A DNA stretch of 46,917 bases from Irineochytrium annulatum. Taxonomy: Eukaryota; Chytridiomycota; Chytridiomycetes; Chytridiales; Chytridiaceae. The stretch lies in the NCBI GenBank assembly GCA_027600665.1, contig JADGJL010000081.1:1-46917 (forward strand). The letters are read 5' to 3'. Position numbers and translations under genes: made by a program. Positions 22,554-33,962 of the stretch are shown here, in pieces. The notes under the pieces are model-generated. The model did no database searches. It was not told where the DNA came from and saw only the letters and a program-made list of their open reading frames with translations. The stretch's first letter is position 1. Each line of letters begins with the position of its first letter.

Positions 22554-25500
22554 CTACTGCCTCCCGTTGCCGGTAAGCCTAGCCGAAAACTGCATCACCC
22601 CATTCGGCCCCACCCCACTTTGCGACGACCCAAACATACCGCCTTGCTGCTGCTGCCCCGCCCCGTACGCCATCATCCCACTCATCCCGTCAGCCCCTCT
22701 CATCCCAACAAAGGGGGCCATCGACACCGCGGGCCCGGCGCCTAACCCCTGCAAGCCCGTCATCCCATCAAATCCAGCAACCCCGCCATCCACCTGCATA
22801 GCGCCAGACCCATTCAAGGCCGCCATCATGCTCCCGTGCTGCGGCATCATCGCCCCGCCGCTGTGGCCATCCTGCCCGCCGCCCATCGCCTCCATCACGC
22901 CCCTCGCCACACCGCCGCCACCGCCAAATTCACCGCCGCGCATGCCTCCGCCACCGCCCATACCGCTATTGCCGTCCTCGACGCCTCTCGGCACAGAAGC
23001 GCTGTGGATCAAACCCCTCAATACCGAGTGCAACCGCCCCGCCATGAACCAGTACCTCGCGACCTCCCCCAACGCCGAGGAGTGCACCTCAGCGCTCCTC
23101 CTACTCCGCTCCACGAGCGCCGGGTCACCCGTCGCGACCTGCGTCGCCATGACATGGATCAGCCCGCTTTGGAAAATACAGAATGCCACGAACGCCGTCA
23201 TATGAATCAGACCGGACGTCTGGCCCGGTGCCGTCGTCTGACCCGCGCCCATCTTGACCAATAGGTCACAGACCTCCTGCGCGGACGACCTGCACACAGC
23301 GAAGCTCGGGCTAACGGCGACGGTGCTCGGCTGCTCCCGGACGAGCGTCATCATCTTGGGCCGGTGCAGGAGGATCAGGCACGTGTGGTAGAAGATCTGG
23401 AGGTAGGCGCATCCGAAGAACGCCGTGCGCCTCGTCAGGGTTTGGACGTCGTCCGCCAAAGGCGGCGGGGCCGTGTCGAGGAGGGCCTTCATCCAATGCG
23501 GCGTGGAGGCGTGCCAGTTCCGGAGCGAGGCGTCAAGGATCGACAGCTGGTACTCCTTATCCGTCTCGCCCATTAAGGTCGGGTTACCGGGGACGCCGAC
23601 GACGCCTACTATTGCGCCGTTGGGTTGCGAAAGGGACGGCGATGGGGAGCCTGTGGCGGATCCGCTGGTGGGCTTCGGGGTCTTGTAAAGGTTTGAATGC
23701 TCAATGAGCTTGCCGAAGATCTTGGTCAAAAGGACGAAGTAGCCAAAGGGCGACTGCATCGGAATTCCCGGCGTGAAGGCGGAGGTGGAGGTCAAGACCG
23801 AGACCTGGAACGAAAGAGAGTCCGGCGGCGTCTGCTCCGTCGGCTCGTCGGTTGAGAAGCCCGGAATTGTCTCCCAGACGTCCTCCTTGCACGGAAGGTA
23901 AACCTTACAGTCTGCAAGAATATGCCAAGCGTGTCAGTAAGATAAAACCCATAAGAATGTTTTACCTTTCTCGCTGATGATCATCGACCGATCCGCCGCT
24001 GCGCCCGCATACCGATCCAAGATAAAACAAGTCCACCAAATTCTTCTCCGCTTCTCCCTCTCTAGCCACGTCATCCCCGCCCCGGAAACCCCACCATTTG
24101 CCGCTGGCTGTCCGCCCGGCACACCACCACCGCCCGCCGCGCCGCCGGCTTCATCAAACTCCGGCTCTACATTCAGCTTGATCTCCTGCGCCATTCTAAT
24201 CGCCATCCCCGAGTACATCCACGCCGCCGAACCCCTCCCGCTTCCGGCCGCATACGCAGCGAGGAGCAAAAGGGCCGTCACAGTGCTCGTGTTCGGCACG
24301 TCCATAAAATGATCCACAAGCTCCCTCGCCTTGACGTAGAAAACGTCGCCCGAGCTCCACAGCTGCGGCCCGTCCCCACTTTGCTCGTCCTCCGGCAAAC
24401 CCCGATCGCGGCTCGCGTCGACGGCGGGCGGTGACCCGACGATGGACGGGTGCGAGCTGTACCGGGCCGCGAGGGCATACATAGCGTTCATGAGCAAGGG
24501 GCTTTCGCGTGGGTGGTTGGCGAGAAAGGAGTTGCGGTGGAGGAGCGGCATGGTTGGGTGGACGTAGCGGAAGTAGAGATCGACGAGCTCGCGGACCGCC
24601 TCGGCGGGGATGGGCTGCGGCGGTTGGTTTAAGTTTTGCTGCTGAGTATGATTAGTGTGTTGCGCATATTGCAGCTGATGCGAATGGGACGATTGCGGCG
24701 GGGTCGAGGAGGACTGGGGGTTGCGGGACGCGGCGTTTGGGTTTGACAGGTTGAAGGAGGTAGCCATAAGGGTCGTCGAGTGCGAGTGTTTGGGATTAAT
24801 GCCGTTCGATATATTAGTCGAGCCCGTGAGGGTGTTGGTAAAGGAGCCCTGATGAAATTGTGGCTGTTGGTGGAGAGGATTGGCGATGATAGGTGAGACA
24901 GAGAACGGATTGGAGCCGTCGTCTATCGACGGGGTTGATCCCCAAGAATCCATAAGATTTGAGGGGGCGCCAGCAGGGTTTGCTGGTGCCTGGCCCGGGA
25001 GAAGGTCTGGCTGGAGGGGTTGAAGGAGCGCTTCCATCTCCTTAAGTCGATTTTCCAACGATTCAATGTACCCGGCGCGAGGGCCGCGCTTCTTCGCGCC
25101 ACGGGAGTAAGAACAGGATGAGCTTGACTTCTGACAGTTGTTGCAGGTGGGCTTCTGGCCATCGCACTTCACTTTCTGCGTGAAAAATATGTCACTATCA
25201 AAGGAACCCCAACGATCATGAAAAAAAATCATGTAATACCTTCTTATTACAGGCATCACAGGCCTGAGTAATCCTCTTCCTCTTCAGTGCGGCCTCGTCC
25301 ATATGCCCCGACCCTGACCCCGATCCCGTCCCCGACGAGGCGCCCGCAGCGCCATCGTGATCGCCCTCGCCATGAAAAGGCTGCTGCTGTTGCTGCTCCT
25401 GGTGATGATGCTGGCCCTGATACTGGCCCTGCTGTGAATGACCTCCGCCTCCCATCATCATGCCGTTCATTCCATTCACGGACGGGTCTCCCATCATCAT

Positions 25501-25614
25501 CGGCGCCCCCGGCCCCGACCCCGGTGCCCCCCACATCCCTTGGTGCTGCTGCTGGCCGCCCTGCTGTTGTCCAAAGCTGTTCTGACCGAACGGCGACTGG
25601 TTATAGGGATCCAT
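22554..25614 (-). CDS. Zn2Cys6 fungal transcription factor with Fungal_trans domain
   Basis: Exons 25614-25240, 25175-23966 and 23911-22554 (phases 0 and 1) give 980 residues. The N-terminus is Gln/His/Gly/Met-rich. The binuclear zinc cluster is C119, C122, C129, C136, C139 and C146 (ACDACNKKKVKCDG, then PTCNNC). It is split by intron 1 between K125 and K126. A short coiled-coil linker follows (YIESLENRLKEMEALL). The middle homology region, typical of fungal_trans, has LVDLYFRYVHPTMPLLHRNSF, AYAAGSGRG and EREKRRRIWWTCFILDRY. The C-terminal 130 residues are Gly/Met/Gln-rich. It is a sequence-specific activator or repressor, but its target pathway cannot be read from the sequence. Confidence 0.93.
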
Positions 25615-26771
25615 CGAGGGCAGTGTTGACACGTCGATGATGCCAATGCTGGCGATTTTGACTGAATAGCGCCTCGAGCTGAGAAATTGGCTACAACCTT
25701 GTTTTATACGTCCGAAGCGAATTTCCTTCTCTGTTCTTTCATTGTATATTTCTCTCCACGAATGATAAAGTTTATTCACGTCGTCGTAATCATTTAAACA
25801 GCGCCAGCAATTCCTCTTAGTCTACACAGCTCTCCTCCTGAACCATCTACAGTTCGTCGCTCTATCCGTCCATTAAGTATACAGCAGCAAGGATTCACGC
25901 AGGCGCAAGCGTCTTCTCCAAAAGGGTTTGGTGGCCGCCTGTGTGAGCAACGTCTAGCTTCTTCATCGTGAGCTTCGTCATCTCCGGTATCCACTGGTCC
26001 TGTGCACCACATAGTCAACAGGGCGTTGATCTGTGCGGACATTAAACCTTGAGTACCGCCTTCCGCGTCAGCCAGAGTATAAAGGAGCCCTCCCGCTTCG
26101 ACATCCCTCTGCCCTACAAGCTCTGAAATCCTCAACTGCACGAGGCATTCCACAATGGTGGCATCACAGAGCCATTCTGGCTGGAAGCCAAAATGTTCGC
26201 GCGAGCAGCTTCCCTGATCATGATTTGAAAATGTCACTCGTGCACTCTTCCAAGAGAATAGACATCGCGACGGTAAGCTGGCGGCCGTGGCGAACTATTC
26301 TGAGCACCTTGACAAGAACCTCCTCTGTTCCCTTTCCTCCTGCGGTCGTTTTTGCTCTGGGATGCACTTCAGGACCATTAAATGTACGATACTGCCGCTA
26401 CCGCAGGCTGCGACCAGAGCCAGGTGAAGCCCGGTCCTTGATGGTCTGGTGTGGCGGATCCAACCACCAACCAACTTCAGGTCGCGGAGACGATGTCAAC
26501 TGGCTTGGTTTCGAGGGGTTGCATGCGAGTGGTGTGGGAAACTGTCGAAAAACGGCGAGATTCCAAGACCCCAAGCCGACAAACAGACTGGGGTGCCCGC
26601 TCCCCCATTTCCCGAGCAGCGACGACGACGGAGTCCGTTGAGCATTGCAGGAAGATCGCGAAGTTGGAGACTGCGTGGCTGGACCAGAGAGACGGAGGAA
26701 TTAGGAACGAAGCCAAAGGACTGCCAGATCGCCTTCAGTTGAGGGACGACGGGAACGAAGGTAGTGGAAAA
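25615..26771. promoter_or_regulatory. Divergent intergenic region
   Basis: This 1157-bp region separates the starts of the leftward Zn2Cys6 gene and the rightward RhoGEF gene. It should hold both promoters and long 5' leaders. On the minus strand, 26237-25794 is an open frame (GTG start) of 147 residues with an acidic patch and a Cys cluster (DACACVNPCCC). I do not recognise it and do not call it a gene. Confidence 0.4.
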
Positions 26772-29700
26772 ATGAGACGGCGGAAACGAAGCCCGAGCCG
26801 CCTATCATCCGCCTCCTCGACGGCTTCGTCGGCGTCGTCCCATCAGATGACAGGGGGAGGACCGACGAAGGTGTCGCAGCCGCAACGAAAAATCCAGCTT
26901 TTTCCGTCTGCGCCGGGCGTGAAGATATCATCCCGGCCTGCTGCACCGCCTCCGAAACATCCGCCGCCGTCGGAGCATGCATCGTCGAAGACGCTGATGG
27001 ACTTCTCGCTTCCGACGATCGATATTGGGACGTTGGAGGACTCCATTTTCGGGCACGTCGCGGCTTTTTCGGCGGCGGCTGCGGCAGCAGCCGATGCGGG
27101 CGATCTGGAGACGAATGTGGGGACGGTGGATGGCAGCAGAGCGCGGTCGGAGGTGTCGGAGAACAGTAGCATGCAATCAAAAGGACCGCATCGCCCGCCG
27201 TCGGAACGGGAGACCATCGACGTGGTGCGGCGGTTCTTCTCATGCCCGTCAGCCATTTCCAATAACGTCGACGATTACAACGAGATTGCACCGACGAGCT
27301 CCGCGGCGGAGACTTTGGTTGACGTGGGTTCCAGTAATTCGTGGGTGGCTGCGGGACAGAGGTACGCATCGCCGAGAAGCTCCGTCCTGTCGGCAGAGAC
27401 AATGGAATCTACCGCGGCGGCCTCGGGCGCGCTATCCGCATATCCGCATCAACGGCAACACGAACAGCCACATCAACAGCCACCGCAGCCTCAACCGCAA
27501 AACTCCTTCATCGGTGTTATACCGACGCGGAGCTCGTCCCTCGCATGGTCTGACGCGGAGGTTGAAGGACTTGGCGTTCGGAACGGGAACGGAGGGATCG
27601 GGCACGTCCTTAATACCGACGCACCGTCGCCACCGCCACGCGCCACGCCGTCCCTGGAACGTCGATATCCACAGCAGCGGCCCGTATACCCGCCAAAGCG
27701 CTGGGAGTCTGTCGACAGGCTTTCATCGCCCACTAGCCCCTCCGCCGTCCCACAGAAACGGTTTTCCTCCAGTGCTCTGCCCACATCATCATCAACATCC
27801 ACAATCACCACTTCATCATCCAATCAACCTCGGTTTTCTCCTGCGCCGTCCGTCATCCAAACGCTTAACCCGGCACTTCCCAACCTTCTCTCGCGCATCC
27901 TACACGAGTTTGTCACGACCGAGCGGACGTACGCGACCGAGCTGTCGCGTTTAATTGAGATCTATTTGCTGCCGATGCGTGGCGCGCTGGAGGAGCGCGG
28001 GCACGACAGCAAATGGAGCCAGTCGGTTGTAGCCGGGTTGTTTTCAAACGTTGAGGAGATCGAGGAGGCTCACCGATGCTTGGTGCTGCCGGCGCTGGAG
28101 GCCGCAGTCTCGGGGGAGGTGTGGTGGGATGGCGAAGAGGCGGAGACCGAGGAGGACCAGCCGAGATCGTCATGGGAGCTCGCGCTAAGCCGGTGGGATG
28201 CGGCCGCGGATGTTGACCTGTCGCTGACCTCCCCAGTTGCGACGGGCGTACCGGACGGGGCCGATGAGGTGGAGGAAGGGAACAGGAGGGCGGGACGTGC
28301 GAGGGGCCGGAGTGCGAACAGACGGAGCGGATTGAGCTGGACAAGCGGGGGCAGGGGGCGCAGGACGGGGAGCGCGGGTTCGTCCGTCGCGAGCTCGGCG
28401 ACGTTCGCCAATAGCTCGGTTGCCCAGCAGGCGTCGTCGGCCGTTGGGTCCGCTACGGTAGACCCGAGGGCGTCCATTGGGTCTTCGTTGATGAGGTTCG
28501 GGTGGTCGATCGGTGCGGGCGCAAGGTCGCGGTCGAGGAACAGGCGATCAGGCGGCGTGGTCGGATCTGTCGTGAACTCGCCCGGGACCGGTGTGGTGGG
28601 CATGGGTTCCTTAGGGGTTGGAATGATGTCTAACGCGGGCACCGCGGTGCTAGGGGAGGCGGACATTGGGCGATCGGTCGCGGCGCTCGCGACGTTCTTT
28701 ATCCGGCTGTGCGGATGCGGCGTAGTCGGGCGTTACGAGCACTATATCGCTAGATTGCAGGGCGCGCAGGCGTTAGCTGTGGAGTTACTGGCGATGGAGC
28801 CTGGGTCGTTGGTGGAGGAGGACGGTGACGAGAGGCTTGCGGCGTTTAAGGAGGCAGCGAGGGTGATGAAGAGGGCCGCGGAGGACCCGAGGCATGCGCA
28901 GATTGGGGTGTTCGGGTATTTGGTGCTGCCGCTGCAAAGGCTGACGAGGTGAGCACCATAGATCGACTTCAGTATAATTATTTAGTCTAATGCTTGCATT
29001 TCAGATATTCCATCATGCTCGACCGTCTGTTAGACTCCATCCCGACGGATGGCGGCGACCTCGTCGAACCGATTACCCGCGAACTAGTCGCCGAGGCTGC
29101 CATCGCCGTCCGTCGCGCCGTCGAGTCCTGCAACGAGGCCACTCGCCGCCAGGAGGCCACCCGTAAGGTCCACCATAACCAGCCTCCTTCCCACAAGCGC
29201 AAAGTCGCATCCCCCGCAGTCTCCCAGCTCTCCATCTCGACCGCGACGACGTGCGCGTCCCCGACGGCGTCCCACCCAGCTTTCATCCCGTCCTCGTTGC
29301 AGAAGCCGCAATCCTTCGTCGCCTCCCCAACTCCGATGTCGCCTCGAGCGTCCGTCGCGACGGAGCATTCATATCAGAGCGTTTCCGCCACATCGCAACA
29401 CCATCGTTCGTGGTTTGGCCGGTTTTCGCACACGAACAGTTCGGCAACGACAGCTCCAACGAGCCCAACGGCGGTCTCGTCGCCGCACTATCACCAGCAG
29501 CAGCCACTTTACCTCCCGACTGCCCCCGTGCGGTGTGAGGGCGGCCTGGCGCTCGTCGCGGACGGGCGAGCGGGAGCTGCGCAGGAGGCGAGGCATTCGT
29601 GGGGTGCGTGGGCTACCGGCGAGTCGCGCGCGGCGGCGGGCATGGCAGGTAGCGAGGGCATTCCCGCCGTCACGGTGCAGAGCTTTCGGGACGGAAGCCT

Positions 29701-30265
29701 AGTGGTCAGGAGAATCTTGGCGGAGGGGTGTAGCGGTCCGGGTGTTTCCTGCGTGGACGCGGAGGAGGCGCAAGTGATTGCGGAGAGGGTTGTTGCGGGT
29801 GGGGGTACGCGGATGCAAAGTAGTGCTGGGGTGGATATGAAGGGGAGGAGCAAGAGTTACCGCGGAGGCGAGAAGGACAAGGCAGGGGCGGGGGCCGGGC
29901 CGTCGTCGCCCGTTGTCGTTATTGAGGGTTTGGCTTATACGGTCGCCGGTTGCGGGGGGTCGGTCGTTATGAGGGTGGTCAAGGGCGGGGCGACGCTTGT
30001 TGCTGGTTTATTTGAGCGATGTTCGGCGGCGGAGGCAGCGGAACCGGAGTTGTCGAAGGGTGGTGGAAAGAACCGCAGGATTCGGGTTGTCGGTGAGATG
30101 TTGAGCGGATCTGGCGGGTCGTTAATGAGCTGCGGACCGGAGTTTGGGGGCGGGATCAGCCGGAGGGCAGGCCCGCTTAGGAAGGGCGATTTAAGGGAGT
30201 TAGTTCTCGAGGGTGATCAGGAGTCGATTGTGGGGTGGTGGAAGGTCCTCAACGAGTTGTGTTGA
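26772..30265 (+). CDS. Rho guanine-nucleotide exchange factor (DH domain) with a large intradomain insert
   Basis: Exons 26772-28948 and 29005-30265 give 1145 residues. The ATG at 26772 (MRRRKRSPSR) was chosen because the open frame upstream starts with GTG and reads like leader sequence. A further in-frame ATG exists at 26493. Residues 1-370 are Ser/Pro/Gln-rich and disordered. The DH domain starts near 372 (LLSRILHEFVTTERTYATEL). It is interrupted by about 185 low-complexity, Gly/Arg/Ser-rich residues. It then resumes (FFIRLCGCGVVGRYEHYI) and ends in the conserved helix FGYLVLPLQRLTRY, which the intron splits. The C-terminal region may be a divergent PH domain, ending in a Trp-containing helix. 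The protein should activate a Rho/Rac/Cdc42 GTPase for polarity or actin control. Confidence 0.82.
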
Positions 30266-30986
30266 TGCTGGCCATTCTCCACAACTTTTTCACTTGCCGT
30301 TATTTAACGGTTTTACAATATTCTCCCCTGAAGTGTTATTCTACCTTCTTTTGTCTTCTATTTATTAATGCAAGTTGGAGTTGGGTTTTCTTGACGAACT
30401 AGGTGAGGGGGTCATGGGGATAATCGTATTCGGTATTTTTGTGTTGAGCGTTCTTCTCTCCTGCACAGTCAAATCACATACACCCGGACCTTGACACTTT
30501 TTTGTTATTTTTAACTCTGTTTTTACATGTTGATCTGATCAGTTCACTTACCTGTTCTTTTTCGTTACTTGCATTGTTTATTTCTTCAATTTTTGCCTTT
30601 AATTTTGCTTTGTTATTTACTTGTGTTATTCTATTTTTTTCCCCAGATTTCGAGCGGGAACTAATGATCGTAAATACATGACTTGATATTAAACATTTGC
30701 AAACGCTTGGAACAAGCATTTCTGCACGAACAACAAGGCTCTCTACCCATCTGCAGCAATTTCTCTTGTTCGGTACACTCTTCATCATTTGTAACTCTGT
30801 TATTTTTTCTGTTCTGCTATTTGATTTAAATACTGGTATGCAAGCTGTCGTTTGTCTGCTAAATTGCCAGGCGATAATGGGGCTTTTGCTCGAAATAACA
30901 AAAGTGAAAAAAAAGAGGTCGTTAGAAACCGCAATTGCGAGACATTTGAAGAAAGCAGGAATGGTGGTCAAAGTTATTCCAAGACC
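30266..30986. other. AT-rich intergenic region
   Basis: This 721-bp region is visibly richer in A/T than the coding flanks, mainly 30290-30960. Open frames on both strands here (for example 30971-30474 on the minus strand) follow the base composition and show no domain. The frame of the downstream RT-like gene stays open upstream to about 30825, so that gene could have an earlier start or exon. Confidence 0.45.
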
Positions 30987-32034
30987 ATGAGCATCCCACC
31001 ATCAACCAACGTCCCCGCGACCACGCCGTTCACATTCGCCGCCATATCAGGAAAAAAGGGCGACCGACTTATTTTAAGCAAGATCGCGGATAAGGTTTGT
31101 CGCGCTGTGTTGTTTAATGTCCTTGTACTCATTGCCCAGCAAGCTTAAGCCACGAACGTCACCTCGACCCGTCGAAAAGGACCATCAGGTCTTAAAGGCA
31201 GAGATGTACTTTGAAGATCACCCGCCGGCGTCCGACGACGCGGCTTTTATGACGGAGTCACTGGAGCGAATGCTTGTGTCCGGCGTCATCGAGCCGGTGG
31301 CCGAGGGCGAGGCGGCCCCTGAAGCGTACGCGTACGCGGCCACGGACTCTAAAGGTATGGTCCCTTTTACAAACTAAAGTTTTGAGCGTAAACGCTAGGA
31401 ACCAAAGGCCTGTACTTTAACTTCACATCCCTCCGCGGCCTCATCCCTGAATCCGTCCACCCGATACCCATTCTCCCCGTATCCGTCTCAACGACCTCAT
31501 CAACGCCCCTACGCTCCGACTTGTCGCTCGCGACTTACGACGCGGCGTGGCCTTTCCCTCTGTCGCTCTCAGACCGGCCCAAGACCGCGTTCGCGACGCG
31601 ACTGCCGGCGGGATCGAGACTCGACGGGAGGTACCGGTTTGTGATGGCGCCGATGGACATGCCCGGGACGGGCGCGGCCGTGCAAAGCCTGCTGGAGGAG
31701 GCGCTGGTGGAGGGGCTGTTGACGGAGGAGGGCGGGTTGGTGGCGGTGAGTTCATTTGCTTTTTTTGGTTTGCTGGAGGAGACTTTTCCGGAGGAGCTAA
31801 TTGTTTATATTATAGGTGCGGCTAAACGAGATTCACGTCCACGGCGACGCGACCAATCCCGAGGATCACATGCGGGTCCTCGCGGAGGTGTTCAAGCGCG
31901 TCAAGGTGTCCGGTATGAGGTTCGCGGCGGACCGATGCCGCTTCGGTATAGATCCGAGAACAGGAGAGGTAGCCGAGGGGCTGTCTTTCCCGCAGAAGAA
32001 GGCGCTGGAGGCTTTTAAAGGCATGATAGGATAG
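30987..32034 (+). CDS. Domesticated Ty3/gypsy reverse-transcriptase-like protein, catalytic motif lost
   Basis: Four exons, 30987-31094, 31144-31354 (start could be 31150), 31399-31745 and 31816-32034, are phase-consistent and give about 294 residues. The order of landmarks follows a gypsy RT. These are LERMLVSGVIEPV (the LL..GIIEPS region), LYFNFTSLRGLIPESVHPIP (normally R.CVDYR.LN...YPLP), PKTAFATR, and YRFVMAPMDM then AAVQSLLEEAL (normally Y.F.VMPFGL..AP..FQ). The YLDDI catalytic motif is replaced by VRLNEI (N226, E227). HMRVLAEVFKRVKVSGMRF with DRCRFG and AEGLS follow. The motif-A Asp may survive as D147. There is no protease, RNase H, integrase or LTR. Intact frames with three normal introns suggest a retained host gene. 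The function is unknown. Confidence 0.72.
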
Positions 32035-32351
32035 AAATGAACAGCGACGACGATTTATTCTCGTAAAGGGCCGAAGAGTCGTTCTAACACGTTGGCTTTT
32101 CAAGCGATGGTGGTAATAGAGTATGATTACAGACGATGTTCTTGTTCACAATATTAATTTATTGGTATCGCGTGCAAACTATGAGCAAGTACAATTCATG
32201 CAAGACAATAAACAAGAATACGTACAGACGATAGTAATATACAATAACTGAAAAAGAAGTCACACCATGGTGGTGATCGCGAGATCGAAACCACCGAGCC
32301 CGTGAAGACCGTGGCCAGGGAGATATATCAAGTCGGGGCGCATACGCGTGC
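32035..32351. other. Convergent intergenic region
   Basis: This 317-bp AT-rich region lies between the stops of the RT-like gene and the coiled-coil gene. No gene is supported, and I see no long terminal repeat or polypurine tract. Confidence 0.5.
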
Positions 32352-32909
32352 TTAGACGGTGCCCTTGACGCGGACGAGCGCGTTCTTGATCTTCGCGAGC
32401 CACTTAGGCGAGCTCCGGGAGTTGGCGGACCCGTTGGTGCTGGTCTTCTGCTTAAATGACGAGTTCGACACGACGGAGGTCACATCGCAGAGCGTCCTGT
32501 CGTTGATGTCGCCGTTGCAGGAGCAATTCTCGTCACCTGCTGAGTCGAACGACAGCATGGATGAGGACCGGGAACAGCAGCGCGGGGAGACGTTGGCGTT
32601 GTCCTGCTGCTGAAGGATAAGGTGCTGCTGCTGGAGGACGATGGCCTTAAGGCTCTCAATCTCCGCAATGGAGGAGTCGAGCTTAGCGCGGAGGTGGGAC
32701 GCGTGGCGGGCCGTGAGGTCAAGGCGAGCTTCGACGTCCATCTGGCGCTTGCGGTGGTAGGCTTCGATGTCGGAGAACTGAGCTTGGATACGGAGGAGCG
32801 ACTGGGCCGTGTCCCAAGAATCCCTCTTGTAGAACTGGGCCTCTTCCTCGAGCTTCAGAAAGACGGCAGAGAGGTCACTCGGGCTTGAGGGTGTGGTTGA
32901 GGTAGCCAT
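32352..32909 (-). CDS. Small coiled-coil protein
   Basis: A single-exon frame of 185 residues starts MATSTTPSSPSDLSAVF. Residues from about 13 to 105 are helical with heptad-like spacing (FLKLEEEAQFYKRD, LLRIQAQFSDIEAYHRK, SHLRAKLDSSIAEIESL) and end in a Gln-rich stretch. A Ser/Cys-rich linker (RCCSRSSS, NCSCNG) follows, then a basic C-terminus (PKWLAKIKNALVRVK) that could be an amphipathic helix. No enzyme motif is visible. A scaffold or oligomerising role is likely but unproven. Length, ATG and codon use all support a real gene. Confidence 0.65.
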   Translation of the reverse strand: MATSTTPSSPSDLSAVFLKLEEEAQFYKRDSWDTAQSLLRIQAQFSDIEAYHRKRQMDVEARLDLTARHASHLRAKLDSSIAEIESLKAIVLQQQHLILQQQDNANVSPRCCSRSSSMLSFDSAGDENCSCNGDINDRTLCDVTSVVSNSSFKQKTSTNGSANSRSSPKWLAKIKNALVRVKGTV

Positions 32910-33962
32910 GTCAGAAGGTTGGAGGCTGTCGCGGTGCGAGTATGTAGCGGCGATGGAAGCGAAGGGATGTAGCGACGGCTAGTTATTGGCGTGAGGGAGG
33001 GATGAGGCTAGCAGGGTAGCTTATCAAGAGGAGGAGGGGATCAAATGAATTGCTTGCAGGACGGCCGGGTCGCCAGCCCGTTTATACCATCTCAGGGAGG
33101 CGGTTGTTGGCCCGACCGGTCAGAAAATAGCTGGAATCCAGGCTCGAGCCTCGGATCGGCCCAGGCCGATATTTGGTTTAGTCAGCTAGCGCCGATACGG
33201 CGATCGGGGCGGTCTCCAGAAATAGCGACGGCAAGACGATGTCGGGAAGCCGAAAGGCGGCAGCTTAGGACCCTGGCGAGCTCTGGCTGAACGCCACGCG
33301 AGGGCCAGATCCGCGGCTGATCTCGTACTAATCCTCGTCCGGATTTGCGAGACTTGAGCGATCCAGCTGGTTTGAAGGCCAATGCGCAACTTTGACACTG
33401 CCATCAACAAGGGAGCGCTTTCAGGAACCCACCTAAACTCACGCGTTTGCAGCCATACCGTTATTTTTAGTCTCATTGACCTAACGCGGACTATTCGGAG
33501 CCATAAGGACCTTCTGCATATGAAACTGGCTCGATCTCGCCCATTGGGTACGCAGTAAGCAAAAAAAGTTATCCTGGGAAATGTTGCCGACAAAATCCGA
33601 AGGCGATCTGAAGGAAATCACCGGACCGTGCTGACCAAGAAGAACCTGACGAAGGTCGATTGAAGGCAGTTTGTCAGTGACGAAGTTGATAATTACAACA
33701 CTGTATTTGTAAATGCCAAAGCAGGTGTTTAAAGCAGAAGCGAAGACGACGCAATACGATAATTTTAAGCAAATGTTCGTTCAGACTGTACGCAGAGTGA
33801 ACCAATCCACCACCGCACGGCATTAACAAGCTACATGAACAAAGGATCAAATCCAGAAAAACCCTCATGGTGGGCAATTCCCAAAAACCCAACCGTCTTC
33901 CCGCCTCCATAAAAAGTCACCGCAAAAAATACACACAACCATGCCCCTTCAAGCGACGATAA
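32910..33962. other. Intergenic region
   Basis: This 1053-bp region holds the promoter of the coiled-coil gene (GC-rich, with TTTATACC at about 33079) and the 3' end of the dioxygenase gene. A 135-codon minus-strand frame (33593-33186) is Arg/Ser-rich, lacks domain content and is not called. Confidence 0.45.

Noticed and set aside
26033..26641. 202-codon plus-strand open frame
   Set aside because: It overlaps the promoter and leader of the RhoGEF gene, starts at a weak site and has no domain-like segments.
26451..26771. N-terminal extension of the RhoGEF from a GTG codon
   Set aside because: A GTG start is not credible for this kind of nuclear gene, and the region reads like leader sequence. 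The ATG at 26772 gives a normal basic, serine-rich start.
30474..30971. 165-codon minus-strand open frame in the AT-rich spacer
   Set aside because: Its Lys/Asn/Ser/Ile-rich content mirrors base composition. No motif, and no splice partners.
30200..32400. An intact LTR retrotransposon around the RT-like gene
   Set aside because: I see no paired terminal repeats, primer-binding site, protease, RNase H or integrase, and the RT region carries introns.
33186..33593. 135-codon minus-strand open frame
   Set aside because: Arg/Ser-rich with no domain or splice support. Likely chance in a GC-rich promoter.
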